Below are positions 45,241-57,345 of a stretch of DNA of 64,000 bases, piece after piece. Every line of letters starts with the position of its first letter. The stretch's first letter is position 1. Under the pieces are notes generated by a model. That model searched no databases. It was not told the origin of the DNA and saw only the letters and a program-made list of their open reading frames with translations. Source of the DNA: Ophioderma brevispina. Lineage: Eukaryota > Echinodermata > Ophiuroidea > Amphilepidida > Ophiodermatidae. Location: assembly GCA_023653785.1 (NCBI GenBank), contig JAMKCH010002896.1:1-64000 (forward strand), given 5' to 3'. Position numbers and translations under genes: made by a program.

Positions 45241-46080
45241 TAATTAATATTTTCTATTAGACACTTTGAGGTTGAAATTGGTGGAATTTTAGCAGAGAGT
45301 AGTACGAAACAACGTATTTTGCCAAATTTTCGCCAAAAAAGTCCAAAATGTCGATAGTCACGCGGCCGACGATATAAGGGTACTGAATGCTATATCGTTA
45401 TTTAAGGCTTAAATTTACTTACATGAATATGTCAATACTTAAACAGGAAAATATTCATTATTTCATAATATTGTTTAAAAGTTTTTTTTCTGACACTTCC
45501 TTCTGTTGGTGAATGAAACAAGGGGTCCTAGGGCTCTGCACTATTAATGTCTGGACTGAAAATCTGAGACAACGATCGCCCTGCGCCGATCGCAGTGAGT
45601 ATTTGCGCCGAGCGTAGCCGCAACAAAAGTGCAATTGACTCTACTGTATTGGCATCGCGCTAATGTATTTACGTTACTATGACGCTTGTTACTAGGTCGA
45701 GTGCAGCTGCATCGCAGTCAACGCACAACCTTTGAACGACGCTTCTCAGATTTGATTCCATACATAATAATTATCTATAATGGGGCCTGCTTTATTTTTT
45801 TTCATGTAAAGATGCGTATCCACAGTTTGGGAACATACAAAAGATGAAAAAGTATATCGTTAGTAAGTAACACTGCCAAATTTAATTTGCGGGTCCTTAT
45901 AATCCCCTTGTCCACTTCGATGTATGTTGTACGTTCTAACACTTCGTTCATGCCGGTTGCAATTTTCGTTAGTCGAATATTTTTAAAGTAATTGCAAGAA
46001 ATATATTTTTGAAATGAATGTGCACGTAAACATCCATTCCCCGAAAAAATATTCCATATGGGCTAAAATGTGAACTACTC
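45240..46080. other. Unrecognised DNA before copy C
   Basis: No gene, clear repeat or RNA structure is recognised. A slightly GC-rich patch near 45,560-45,740 contains several GCGCC and CGATCG words but no supported open frame. Confidence 0.4.
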
Positions 46081-46892
46081 ACTCGTCCCTTCATGTCATT
46101 GAATGTGTTTAATCTAAATGCTACCCTAGGTACAAAATTTAACTAACCTAACAAGGATGTGCCAGAATAGTGTTTATGATTAATGTAGTTCAAAGATGTA
46201 TACAATTAATGCGTCGTATATGATAAATGTACATGCATCTGTGATTTGAAGTTGTTGGCTTTAACAAAACTATTCGTATTCATAGACTTAAAGAAAATTA
46301 ATGTTGAATTAATGAATACCTTGTAACAGATACAGGCCTTCAATTCGTGCTAACATGCTGAGATCAACAAGCGCTTAAATTTGTGGTAACATTTGTCGTA
46401 TAATTGCATTCTTTAATTACCTCAGATCTCTCGTCAAGAGTATTATCAGAAGTCGGTAACTCTGTTAACTTCCTCTCCAGCTCACGACCATTAAGAAAAG
46501 CCAAGCAATTTTCTGAAAGCCGAAAAAGTGAGAGAAAGAAACTCCACGGTCGGTTCCCAAATTCTACATATTTATTCTATTTGGAGGTAAATAGCAGCGT
46601 CTTTTCAGATTTGTTTGAACTGAAATGAAATCATTAAAACTGGCTTTGCAGGTGACATGTTTTACAATTGTGCTCTTAGCTAAAAGAATGATCGATCGAT
46701 TATTGTCATCTTTAGGGATTATAGTGTAAAAACCTTTCCATTTTCTCTACAAGGACTTTTTGATACACTGTATGGATCATACTTTGTGGGATAAATAGTC
46801 AGGATGAATAATCAAAATAAATCTTTAAAATACACCAAAACAAAGTTTAGTAAAACATATCTTGCCGGTAATGTTAGAACAACATTAGAGAG

Positions 46893-46915
46893 CGGGCGGG
46901 GTGGGTGGGTGTATT
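46893..46915 (+). other. G-rich run, possible quadruplex
   Basis: GCGGGCGGGGTGGGTGGGTG contains four G runs of three or four with one-base loops. No adjacent gene is seen. A short ACGA/AACG tetranucleotide run follows near 47,070-47,090. Confidence 0.6.
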
Positions 46916-47914
46916 GGTTAAGGAAGATAAGGTTTGTAGCCAAAAGGGGGTGTTAAAAGCGGACCTTTGGGGGGAATTTGATTTTCAAAATGTGATGAAA
47001 GTAAACATTTTTTTAAATAAAATTTGTACATTTTCGAACAAAAAAACTACACGAATAAATGAACGGACAAACAAACGAACGAACGAACGAAACATAACAA
47101 TTCTAATATTCTTGCTCGATACATTTGAGAAGAACATTTTAGACGTTTTTAAAATATTAGGGATGGAATGAACTCTCCACCCCCTTTTTTCCACAAATTT
47201 TGCAAACAAATAATTATTCAAGAAGCAAGTAAGGCTTCGAAATTGTGTATGAAGATAGCAATCTCTTGATTATTGCTCGAACATTTCACTGATAAACAGC
47301 TCCAATCCATATTTTCCTGTTTTATTGCCAAGGCCAAAATACATACCTACTTGTTTTTATATAATATGTTATATTATTATCCTCTTCACGTTAATAAAAC
47401 ATTTGAAAATATACAAAAGGACACTGGGGAGCAGGATCGAATGATATTGCGAAGACATTCTCCTCTTTGCAATTATAAATGACTTTCATCATTAAAGACA
47501 CTTCAGTGATTTATCCAAAAGAGCCAATCATTTGAAATTTGTCAGGAAAAGCTTTACATGAAGACTAAGCCTTAGAATTTTTTCTCATAACTTACTTTTC
47601 CAACTGAAGAATTGACAGAAAAGGAAGAAAACGGCCAGCGATTCAAAGATACGAATCTCCATGAATTACGTGCTGAAGTTAGTGTCCTTCGGACACTAAT
47701 GACTAAAATATTGGATTTTGTCGCTTATTAGGTTGCTTCTGTCCTAATCATGTTGTAGGATTTGATAGGATACCTATAACTTGTTTACAGACATGCAAAT
47801 CTGATTTCTTATGATTTTTTCGATTTTCTGATTTAGCAAATCACTGATAGTGTCTTTAATCTGAAAAAAACACAAACGGAAACGGTCAGTATAAAAATAA
47901 AGATAGGTAATGTT

Positions 47915-48632
47915 TGAGTGTTTCACCATAAATAACGGTGGTTACCACCCATTTGATTGTCCTTATCAAACATCCAATTCCAATAAATCTGGTACCACAG
48001 GATAACTTAGAGTTTCTTCTTTCCATTGGTATCAAAGTACAAACATTCCCATTATGACGTCAAAAGTACAGGCAAGTATGAAAATACTGGATATAGGGTG
48101 GAAAGGTGATAGTTTGCAATTTAACTAGCTCGAAAACATTTTGCACTAAACGCCCTACAGACCACGTACAAACTCGTTATTTGTTATCATTTAGAGCCAA
48201 ACCTGCATGAAAATTTAATATTTGTCACTTTTCAGGTGCGTCTATGGCAATTGACAGTTTTCCTACAATGAGAACTTTATGATGTCATTTTGACGTGATA
48301 CTAGGCATGTTGGTACTCATTGTGGTATCAAATGAACAAAGAGGACCACAGCTATCCAATGGTACCAAAATCAAGTATGTGTGGTATTCCTGAAGTCATA
48401 CTAGGCATGTTGGTACTTCTCTCCCTAGGGAGTGGTTGCTACCCATCCATCACTTTAGAATTACCATGTACATCACCTATACCCGGTCGGAGCTTGTTTT
48501 TGCATGAAAAGGAACATAAAACCTCAATTGACAATTCATTTGGCGGTATAAAATGGGGGTATTTATAGGGTGAAAACAAATCTGGAAGGGGTGATGGTAA
48601 CCAAACCCCCTTCGGAAGACCATGGTTAAATT
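47915..48632 (-). mobile_element. ~720-bp palindrome-ended element (inverted copy in C)
   Basis: This is the reverse-orientation counterpart of 33,355-34,130. Its ends contain GGTGGTTACCACC near 47,938 and GATGGTAACCAAACCCCCTTC near 48,593-48,613. Internal matches include CATTGGTATCAAAG, ATTATGACGTC and AGGCATGTTGGTAC, the last occurring twice, near 48,303 and 48,405. It has no coding potential. The G and C runs are much shorter here than in the copy in B. Confidence 0.6.
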
Positions 48633-49827
48633 TTTAAGATATTCAACATTTTGTGTAGACCGCAATAAGAAGTAACAACTAAATTAAATACCTCCAATCA
48701 CAAATGTCAAAGGTTTTGGTTTTCTGACATCCACATATATCCTAAATACCGTGATTTCCTACTGGGCTTGGCCTACATATTGGTATGCTAGAAAATTCTA
48801 CCATGGTGTATTGAATATAGAAATAGACTACTCGTGGACAGCTTGTAGCTCAGGTCTTTATAATGAAACCGATGAATTATTTTGATACTACTACTGCTGT
48901 TGCCACCACTACTGCTAGAAACAGTACAATTGAGAAAAGCCTTTTCATCATTTAATAGGCTCATTCATATCCATAGCATTTGAAAGAGTAACACATAGGC
49001 TTCCAAATGCTTTGATTTCACCTCATTTGCTTTGATATGTGTTACAGTATAAGGGATTGACAGCCTGTAGCAAGTCAAAACCTATATTGTGCCTATTTTC
49101 TGTGAGTTGCAAAAGCAATGGGATTTTCCCTCAGGAAACGCTCCTTTGGACCAAAAATAAGGCTCAAGTCTTGAAGTACCATTCGTATTTATAACCAGAT
49201 TCGAAGGAGATAAAAAGACAAAGAAGACACACCGTTGCTGATATAACCAGGGAAGCAGATACCGTTATGCTAAAAAAGGTCACTAAAGGCAATATTGCAG
49301 AGGGGAAGTGTGTCTTCTTTTTACAAAATACGTTTTACTTGCATTACCCCAAGAGCGGTCAATTTGAAAGCCTTCTTTTCTTTTCCCATGGCTAAATATT
49401 CCACCGGCCAACTCCGAACCATTGCCCAAAAACTTGCGCTGCTTAATCGTAAAAGTGACAAGACGAGGCTTAACCTTGTTTTATTGCTAGCTCTTATAAG
49501 CAAGCGGTACTGGTAAACTGGTACCATCAGTTTCTGAAACGCCAATGAGTGGTAAGATTTATGTTCGGAGTAGTAATATGGACCAGAGAACTATTGTCTA
49601 TCATCTATCCTTTTCAGAAAGGTCAAGAAGATATAACCTTAGTACCAAGTAATCAGGAGCTGTCTCAGCGGCGACGAAGGGAAGGTCTCCATATTATGGT
49701 CTACTCTTGAATTACACCCTTACAGCTCTTATCTCACAGTCTAAGATTATAGGACTATTATTTATTTGAATTTTGTTTTTTTAGGTAACACTACGAAATC
49801 AGATGGATGAATCTTTACCATGATAAT

Positions 49828-49878
49828 TACTCTCTCTCTTCCCTCTCTCTTCGCTCTCTTCCTCTCTCTCTCCCTCCC
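49828..49878 (+). repeat. CT-rich microsatellite
   Basis: Imperfect (CT)n with TTCC interruptions. The 74-codon minus-strand frame crossing it is an arginine/glutamate-rich reading of the repeat. Confidence 0.8.
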
Positions 49879-50499
49879 ACTAGAAGTTGAAATACGATTG
49901 GAAATACAACCAACCATGCCAAATGTGGAATAAAACAAGTGTCTGTTCAAAGGGGATATGAACAAAATAAGCATATCCTCTGTCATACAAATCCGAATTT
50001 ATAACCACTGGGTCATTGAAAAGAACTTACGGTAAACATAGTTTGGCAATTAGCACTGCAGTGATTGTTGATATAGTTTTAGCCATTCTTGGAGTTCCGT
50101 ACCACCACCAGTATACACCCAACGTGGGGGAAGTTGGCAGAATCTTCATTTGTTGGGATGCTCTAGTTACTATGAACTAAGCTCCCATCCGAACAAAAGA
50201 AATCTTGATATTTCCGCCATTAGAATAAACACTATTTAGTGCGATTATGCGCACTCATGATCCCCCCCCCCGTCACACCCTTTTCAAGTAATGTAATATA
50301 TTTCCTCTCGTACTCAATGATGTACGAGATCTCTCTCCAAAAACAACACCCTAAATTGACACCACCTTCGAGTAGTAGAAAATTTAAAGGAAGGGTTTAA
50401 AAAAAATATAACTATACCGAATATGGAAAGGACAACCACCCCGGTGGTAACCAGAATTGGTATTATGTCAATTAATCACTTGACCAGAGTTAGCACCAA

Positions 50500-50830
50500 T
50501 TAGTTACAGAATATGAGAAATATTACACCATCCAGTCCATTCGTACTCACAGATTTTACTAAGGCATTTGATGTCATCGATCATATCGTGCCTTCTAATC
50601 TAAGCATGGGATGCCACCATCTATCTGCAGTGTGTGGTGACTTCATTGCGGTTGAACAGCAAAGGTGGAAAAAGACAACAAAGGGTGAAATGTAAAATAC
50701 ATATCCGTTGGCAACATTTCCGGTTACGTTTCCACAGGTACCAGCCTTGGCCCATCATATCATTTTAGTTTTTATCACAGCACACAAGAGAACGACAGGG
50801 GACACTCCACACTGCACAAACGCGTTGTTT
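50500..50830 (+). pseudogene. LINE reverse transcriptase relic in copy C
   Basis: The translation VLTDFTKAFDVIDH at about 50,540-50,585 is palm motif A of a non-LTR reverse transcriptase. SMGCHHLS follows as in many CR1- or Rex-like elements. A GTSLGPS-like motif B lies near 50,740-50,755 in another frame. The same DNA aligns with 34,510-34,700 in copy B. The catalytic YADD region cannot be found here. The fragment is truncated and frameshifted. Confidence 0.7.
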
Positions 50831-51191
50831 AAAAAAAGTTTAAACAATTTTAACGGTGAACTGAACATAGTCGTTTAGTCACCCGTTAAACAACTGTTTA
50901 AACTCTTAAACAACGTTTTAACTCTTGAACAACACTTTTTTGTAGTGCATGTTTGGAAATTGATGTCGATCTTACCCGTTGAACCAGCGATTCTAGAAAC
51001 ATTTGAAATTAAAAGAGCTATGAAAATCTCAGCAACACTAAGATAAAAGCTCAATCCATCAAAATTCAAGATCCTTTACAAGAGACATGCACATTTGAAA
51101 AATAGTGGCGCCCTCAACTTTTTCACAATCGATTTTTGCATGGTTGTAAGGCGTTTATATACAAAGGGGGGGGCCGACCCGAATTGAATTA

Positions 51192-51994
51192 ACACTTACG
51201 TGACGTCAAGGGGGGGGGGTTCCCTAGGGACCCCCAAATTTGTTTTCGCGCTGGCCGCTTAACGCGTGTTATGTTCGCCGAAATTTTGTTGGGGGGTAAT
51301 TGTCTGACTTTTAAAGGCTCTTCTTTTCAACAAAATAATAAAATCGCCAGCCTTTAATGAGTTAATTAGTGGGGTCCCTGGAGCCCCCCCCCCTGGCACT
51401 ACGGAAGTCATTCAGAATCTTTTTAAAATAAGAATAAGAAACCAAAACCAAAGGCAACTTTTTTTTGCTGAATATAAGTTCACACATACATGTAAGTAAA
51501 CAAATTATTAGTAACATTAAAAAAAATTAACCCTTTATGTGCTGAAACAAAACAATGTATCATGGATGTTGCCAAACCGTTACGGTACAAACTCTATGGA
51601 AAATGACGTGCATTTTGTCAACAGTCCGTAAAAATACAGGATTCCCTAAAACTGCTAGTTTTTTGTGTTAAATATATGTAATTTTGGTCTTCTAGAATAG
51701 ATATCACATAAAATATTTTCAAAATGTTTGGTGTAAGGGCAAGGCTCATTTTGAATTTTCCGTCCTTTTTTCCATTTTCTCGTGTTTTGAAAACAATGTT
51801 TTTGGCCTCCTAATTTGCAGCCCAAATAACGAATTTCATTTTTTGTTGCTGATTTGGGCTTGTCTTATGACCTTCACATGTGTATAAATTTCGTGCAAAA
51901 TTCCCTCGGGAAAGTGGTTTCCTTGTGGGGGGTCCCATGGACCACCCCCCCCCCTTGGGCCCAACGGGAGTAAAACCCCTTGGTCCTTAAGTGT
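51192..51994. mobile_element. 803-bp TA-flanked element with G/C-run terminal repeats
   Basis: The element begins ACACTTACG and ends with CCTTAAGTGT. It is flanked on both sides by TA (51,190-51,191 and 51,995-51,996). Beyond the first eight bases the terminal repeats continue with a run of G followed by TTCCCTAGGGACCCCC on the left, matched by GGGGGGTCCCATGGACC and a C run on the right. A related GGGGTCCCTGGAGCCCCCCC word lies inside near 51,371. There is no coding frame. TA duplication and short inverted ends fit a Tc1/mariner-type MITE. Confidence 0.65.
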
Positions 51995-52439
51995 TAGCCA
52001 AATCACTTCCTTATGGGTAACAGATCGATTTTAAAATTTAAACGTCCGCCGTCGACCGTTAATTCAGCGACAACCAAATGGCGTTTAACACAATAACCCG
52101 CACGCCGTATGCATTTCCCACGCTATGCACACTGTTTGGTCGGTTATAACTTTGTGTTTTATATCAGGGATGCGAGTCAAAAATATTCATGTATATCACA
52201 TTTGATTGATTCAAGTTATGGTAAAACTTAAAAGTTGGCCTACAACTTACATGGATGTCTGTATCCTCATGATCAATGTTTCCCCCCCCCCCCCGCCCCC
52301 TATCTGTTTTTGGGGTATGTTATTTTTATGTGTAAATAGATCTCTGTTCTTCCAATGGCCTAGACTATAATTTGAGAGCAATTGAAGAAATTTCAAGGTT
52401 GGTGAAACTGGCCAGTGCCGCTTTAAGTCACTTTTGTCG

Positions 52440-52480
52440 GAAATCTCGACCTAACAATGCATTCAGGTTAACATATCCCA
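52440..52480 (+). repeat. Single partial monomer of the 53-bp minisatellite in copy C
   Basis: GTCGGAAATCTCGACCTAAC is identical to the stretch at about 34,908-34,927 in copy B and ends in the CTCGACCTAACA word of the array in copy A. Sequence then passes directly to the ATCCTACAGATTTTGTG segment, so the LINE part found in copy B is deleted here. Confidence 0.6.
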
Positions 52481-53944
52481 CCATATCATCCTACAGATTT
52501 TGTGTGTGAGGAAACGGGAAAAATATAAGCTTCTCAAGCGAGCGATCAAAACAGTTTCCGATTAGAAATCGTTCGTAGCCTATATGAGAAAAGGTCTGCG
52601 GTCCTGGAAGCCTACGAACAATTATCTGAACAACTTCAACTACACCGGACAAAGGCGAATTATTTCAATATTTATTAGCTTAGTAGATCTTAACAGCTGT
52701 TACACTCACTGTACATTGACTTGTGGGCATTAATTTTTTTATAATTTATTAATATACAAAGGGAGGCCTGAGTTGCATATTAAGACTCATCTCGCTGCTT
52801 ATAATACATTTGAAAACGCACCTAACAGTATAGTTTTCATGTAATCCTTTTACTATGACAGATCTTTGGCTGAATATACTATGTCTTCCTGCCATCGGAA
52901 TCAAAACTTGTAGAGCCAACTCAATTATATATACAGATTGACATATTTTGTGTAGGAGAATATCTATTATCCTTTTCAAATTTCCATCATTTCCAGAATT
53001 ATATGAATTATTCAAAAAAGAGTAGTTCTCCAAATTATGGGAAATTCGGTAGTACCTAATCACCTATTTGTACTTGAATTTTAAAAACTAAAAATTATCT
53101 TTCGTACTATTAAGAAACTACTGAAAACATGACATTCAGGCTATTCAAAAACAAAGCGTTTTAGCCTGAGCTTTTACTTGAATTCGTACCTGAATTATAG
53201 TTTTTAGTCATAGTCTTTCAGGATATATTTTGTTGGAAGTCAAACATTACTTTTTTTTGCAAAAAAGGTTTGATAAAACAATACCTAAGTTAAGGACCAT
53301 ACATCAAGGTTAAGAAACTATACACAACGATTTTTGATTAAATTTATATTCAATTTTGAAAAACATAATATCTAGATACGTGACATATTGTACAAAGACC
53401 TTACATTTTGTAAGTTCTCAAAACCGTAAAAGAACACAAGGACATTTTTCGAGGATTGCACTTGATTGGTTGTAGAAACCTCGTCCCGCACACTAATTAA
53501 ACTTGCCTGCTGTCCTAATTGGCTCTATAGAAAAGCTGCTCGGAGTTTCTGTCGAGCACTACAGAAAATCCGAAACTCATCATTTTTATTATAAAAACGA
53601 TGTTTTTGCTTATTCACTTCAGGTGCGATTTTTGATACATTGTTTAAGCCATTCCGAAAGAGTCAGCAAGCATGTTTCAAAACAAAAAAAATGGGGCATT
53701 TTTTTCTGGAAATGTTCAGACTTGGTCTCTCTTTAATACAATAGTATCCCAATTGAATTTTAACCTCTTGCAATAGTTCCCAATATATGTTTTGTATCGA
53801 AATGAATGCTTATAATAATTTTATTGTTTGCATAAGAACGTTTACTAAACTACTTAATACCCTATCTATGTAAGGTTAAGTAAAACTAGTTAATTATTGA
53901 TTGAAATATCACACAATGCAAACACATTTTAAGTCATAAGGGAG

Positions 53945-54290
53945 CAAGACCCTGAGTATTCTTACATAAAAATAAAAAATCGGCGTAAGTACAGATTTTT
54001 TTTAAATTTGGCACGCTCATTTAGATACCATGCTCTGTATACGAAGTCCCAAATCTTTAATAGTGAATATTATGACTAATATTATAATTAAAATGACCCT
54101 TTTTTTTTCATTTATGACACAAACTGTCTCACTGATTTGTTTTTTAGTTGTGCAGTAGGTTTGTATCGAACACACTTGTTAGTTAAGCTCTGACTTTAAC
54201 TGTCTCATAGCACTTATGAGATCGCCAGTAATTTAATTCTGACCGGTATGTCGTGGAAATCCTTCATCCACATAGGCACCATGAGTTGCT
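53945..54290. other. Unrecognised AT-rich DNA
   Basis: Nothing beyond short T and A runs is seen. Confidence 0.4.
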
Positions 54291-54640
54291 GCTTAAGGTA
54301 ATGTCTTTGTTTTAATGGACGACACGCCCATCAGCACAGCGAAAGGAGAGTCATCGCATTCTTGGCTCGCGATGACTTCCAACGAATGGTATGGCCTGCA
54401 AATTCCCCAGACATCAATCCTCTTGAGCATCTGTGGGACCAGCTTAAGCGTTCTGGGTATGCCCATGTCAATGCACAGGGTACACTGGATAAATTGCCAC
54501 GGTTTTTTAAAGAGGAATGTGCTTCTATCCCTCAGCAGCGTGTGACCAGGCTCAACAACACCTTGAGTAGCCGGTGTCAAGAGGTCATTGGCCAGAGCGG
54601 TAGTCGGCAAGAGTCCTCATTGAAGACCATAATATAGCCG
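54290..54640 (+). pseudogene. Tc1-like transposase, C-terminal fragment
   Basis: The frame reads ARDDFQRMVWPANSPDINPL and then EHLWDQLKR (54,363-54,450), the highly conserved Tc1 segment holding the second catalytic aspartate and the final acidic residue. LDKLPRFFKEECASIPQQRV and LNNTLSSRCQEVIGQSG follow, the usual C-terminus. Just upstream, HQHSERRVIAFL in another frame continues the catalytic core. Everything N-terminal to this, including the DNA-binding domain and first aspartate, is missing. The fragment could not act alone. No terminal inverted repeats were found. Confidence 0.9.
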
Positions 54641-55040
54641 TGAAGTTGCGTACTAATGCATTTTTATTGTTGAAAATAATAGACCGAGTGTCTAGTTAAA
54701 GAATCCACAAGGTGCCTCCTTGGAACCCGTGTGCAATTTGAGATATTGAGGTCACGTGTTTCACAAGGGAGATTAAATTTTCAAAATACATCAGCAATGA
54801 AATATCACATGTTCTTTCTTTAGGCCAAAGGAGTAAAAAAGTCAAGCATGACTGACGTGTCTGTACAATGGCTAATAGTACTGCAGATGGTTGAAACCAT
54901 TGACCATCGTACTGGTACCATATTTGTACAGATGCAGAGAATGATATAGTGAACAATTTTGGATATATTCTTTGGCAATGGCAATGCGTGAAGTTATACG
55001 ATTAATAAGAGTTGTAGACTTTTACGGCGATAGCAGATAG
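54640..55040. other. Unrecognised DNA between Tc1 and LINE fragments
   Basis: No recognisable feature. An 86-codon minus-strand frame at 54,696-54,956 carries no known motif. Confidence 0.35.
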
Positions 55041-55770
55041 GCTGATGATGCCTCAGTCCAGGCTGCTGGAAATCGTCTTTCTTTAAGACGGTATGAGACG
55101 GAAAATACCATTCGAGTTTCATTGCAGATGTCAAGGAGTTGCTATAGGGAAAGCTCATGCTTCAATGAAAGTCTGGTTATTGTCAATTCCAGGTATTTTT
55201 GAACCACTTAGCCTGCAAGGGCGGTTTTGTTTTAATGTTGGCAGCGATTAGATTATGTTGCTCCCGGAAGCTTACCAGATGTTTACCGTAATTGTTTGAT
55301 TTCTGGTACGGCCAAGTAACCTTTGCTAAATCAAAATGGGTATTGAAATCACCTCTAATGATAGGAAAGTTGTGTGCTGGTATAGCAGAGAGACCTGAGT
55401 AAACAACATCAGGATCATTCTTCGTTTGTAGCTCTGTAGCAACAGATGATTGTTGTTTCTGGATTGCCGATTAGTGTAATAACTATGATTTTTTCACTGA
55501 TCTTAACAATACCGAGACATAGGAAGTCCAACATGGTGGCATTAATACTGTTCTTCGCAGCCGAAGCTGTGACTAGCGTATGATGCCGATCTTCTCTTGC
55601 TGTAGAACCTCTTCAGGATGAATGATTGCATGCTCTTGCAAACAATTAATGATGTCGATTTTAAAATGCAGTGCATGGTAAACAAGGTCGTCTTTCCTGA
55701 CTTGGGAACTAAGGATTCTTACAAGTTACATTAAAAGTGCTAATATTGAATGGTGTCTTTCGACGAATAA
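55040..55770 (-). pseudogene. LINE AP-endonuclease relic, minus strand
   Basis: Read on the minus strand, a domain start (ISTFNV-like, then DDLVYHALHFKIDIINCLQE) lies at about 55,620-55,765. It carries the catalytic glutamate in QEHAIIHPEEV. GNPETTII lies near 55,450-55,475. FPIIRGDFNTHFD at about 55,330-55,370 is the GDFNA motif. NNYGKHLVSFREQHNLIAAN lies at about 55,245-55,305. A frame of about 95 codons runs uninterrupted to a stop at 55,183. The final histidine motif and the reverse transcriptase are not seen. This family is distinct from the plus-strand LINE at 38-45 kb. Confidence 0.75.
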
Positions 55771-57345
55771 ATCTACTTTGCGGATCACCCTTGTCGAAGT
55801 TTTCTCCTTCACTTTGGAAATGGGGGCAACGCGTCATTCATTATGGAGACATCCATGTAATGACTTGGATGATCTGTAACAAGATCTGAGCAAGGACTTT
55901 AACCCTAATGCCAATTGGTTAGAGGCTATTGTTACAGTTACACGTATCACATGCATTAACACACGGATGCCAAAAGTGATGCTTGGAATAGTGGATACTG
56001 ATATTCTTGTACTGTCAATAGCTCTGTTTCTCCCGATGAACCTTAATGAACTATGAATAGCATTTGTACAGACAGAGCCAATTAAAGGGGGATGACCCGA
56101 TTTAAGGATATGATGTTTTCATCTTGATAGATGGGCCTTCACTCCAAAACCCCATATGTAAAGTTTCGCGCCGATATTTCAATCCGTTTTGATGCGAGAG
56201 CCAAAAACGTGATTTTGTAAGCCCATAGAGTACTGTGTACAATTAATATTGGTCGACCAAAATGGGGCACATTTTCGCTCATAACTTCCACACCAAATAT
56301 CCTTTGGCTCTAAGATTTCACAGGGTAAAAAAAAAAAAAAAAAAAATTAGATTAACTTACCACCTTTAAATTTACCGCGCTTGCAATGCATTGTGGGAAA
56401 CAATAGTGCCGTACCCGGCAACACATTGCCGGTTACGGCAACATTGCCGGATCCGGCAGTCGGCCCGAACTGCTGATCTTAACAATGCCGAGATGGGCTT
56501 TAATTGCTCTTTTTGACATAGGAAGTCCAACATCTTGAATGGTGGCATTAATACTGTTCCTCGCAGCCGAAGCTGTGACAAGCGTATGATGCGAATCTTC
56601 TCTTGTTGTAGAACTTCCTCAGGATAAATGATTGCATGTTCTTGCAAACAATTAATGATGTCGATTTTAAAATGCAGTGCATAGTAAATAAGGCCTTCCT
56701 TCCTGGCTTGGGAACTAAGGGTTGTTACAAGCTACATTAAAAGTGCTAATGTTGAATGGTGTTTTTCGACGAATAAATCTACTTTGCGGATCACCCTTGT
56801 CGAAGTTTGTTCCTTCCCTTTGGAAATGGGGGCCAACGCGTCATTCATTATGGAGACATCCATGTAATGACGTGGATGATCTGTAACAGAATCTGAGCAA
56901 GGGCTTTAACCCTAATGCAAATTGGTTAGAGGCTATTGTTACAGTTACACGTATCACATGCATTAACACACGGATGCCAAAAAGTGATGCTTGGAATAGT
57001 GGATACTAATATTCTCGTACTGTCAATAGCAGTTTCCCCCGATGAACCTTAATGAACTATGACTAACATTTGTACAGACAGAGCCAATTAAAGGGGGATG
57101 GCCCGATTTAAGGATATGAAGTTTTCATCTTGATAGATGGGCCTTCACTCCAAAACCCCATCTGTAAAGTTTCGCGCCGATATTTCAATCCGTTTTGATG
57201 CGAGAGCCAAAAACGTGATTTTGTAAGCCCATAGAGTACTGTGTACAATTAATATTGGTCGACCAAAATGGGGCACATTTTCGCTCATAACTTCCACACC
57301 AAATATCCTTTGGCTCTAAGATTTCACAGGGTAAATGAGAAAAAT
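55498..57345 (-). repeat. Tandem direct duplication of the LINE 5' region (two ~850-bp copies)
   Basis: The segment 55,498-56,337 recurs at 56,475-57,345 with only a few percent difference by eye. Landmarks include GGAAGTCCAACAT, CTTGCAAACAATTAATGATG, TTTTCGACGAATAAATCTAC, CACGTATCACATGCATTAAC and GTTTCGCGCCGATATTTCAA. On the minus strand each copy holds the start of the endonuclease and about 600 bases of leader. The second copy includes the 91-codon frame with EHAIIYPEEVLQQEKIRIIR. A run of about 20 A lies at the junction (56,328-56,346), followed by a short GCCGG-rich spacer (56,410-56,465). Confidence 0.8.

Larger units (their letters stand above)
46080..53945 (+). repeat. Large repeat unit, copy C
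   Basis: This third copy is the least interrupted in its middle and 3' parts. Its order of landmarks is the same as in copy B from 46,090 (TCATTGAATGTG, also at 14,360 in copy A) to about 53,945. Compared with A and B, the segment between the first landmarks and the CCAAGGCCAAAATA region (47,320) is about 1.5-2 kb shorter. It contains an inverted copy of the palindrome-ended element, a reverse transcriptase fragment and a TA-flanked 803-bp element. Confidence 0.6.

Noticed and set aside
47070..47092. Short AACG tetranucleotide run
   Set aside because: Too short to be of interest beyond a simple repeat.
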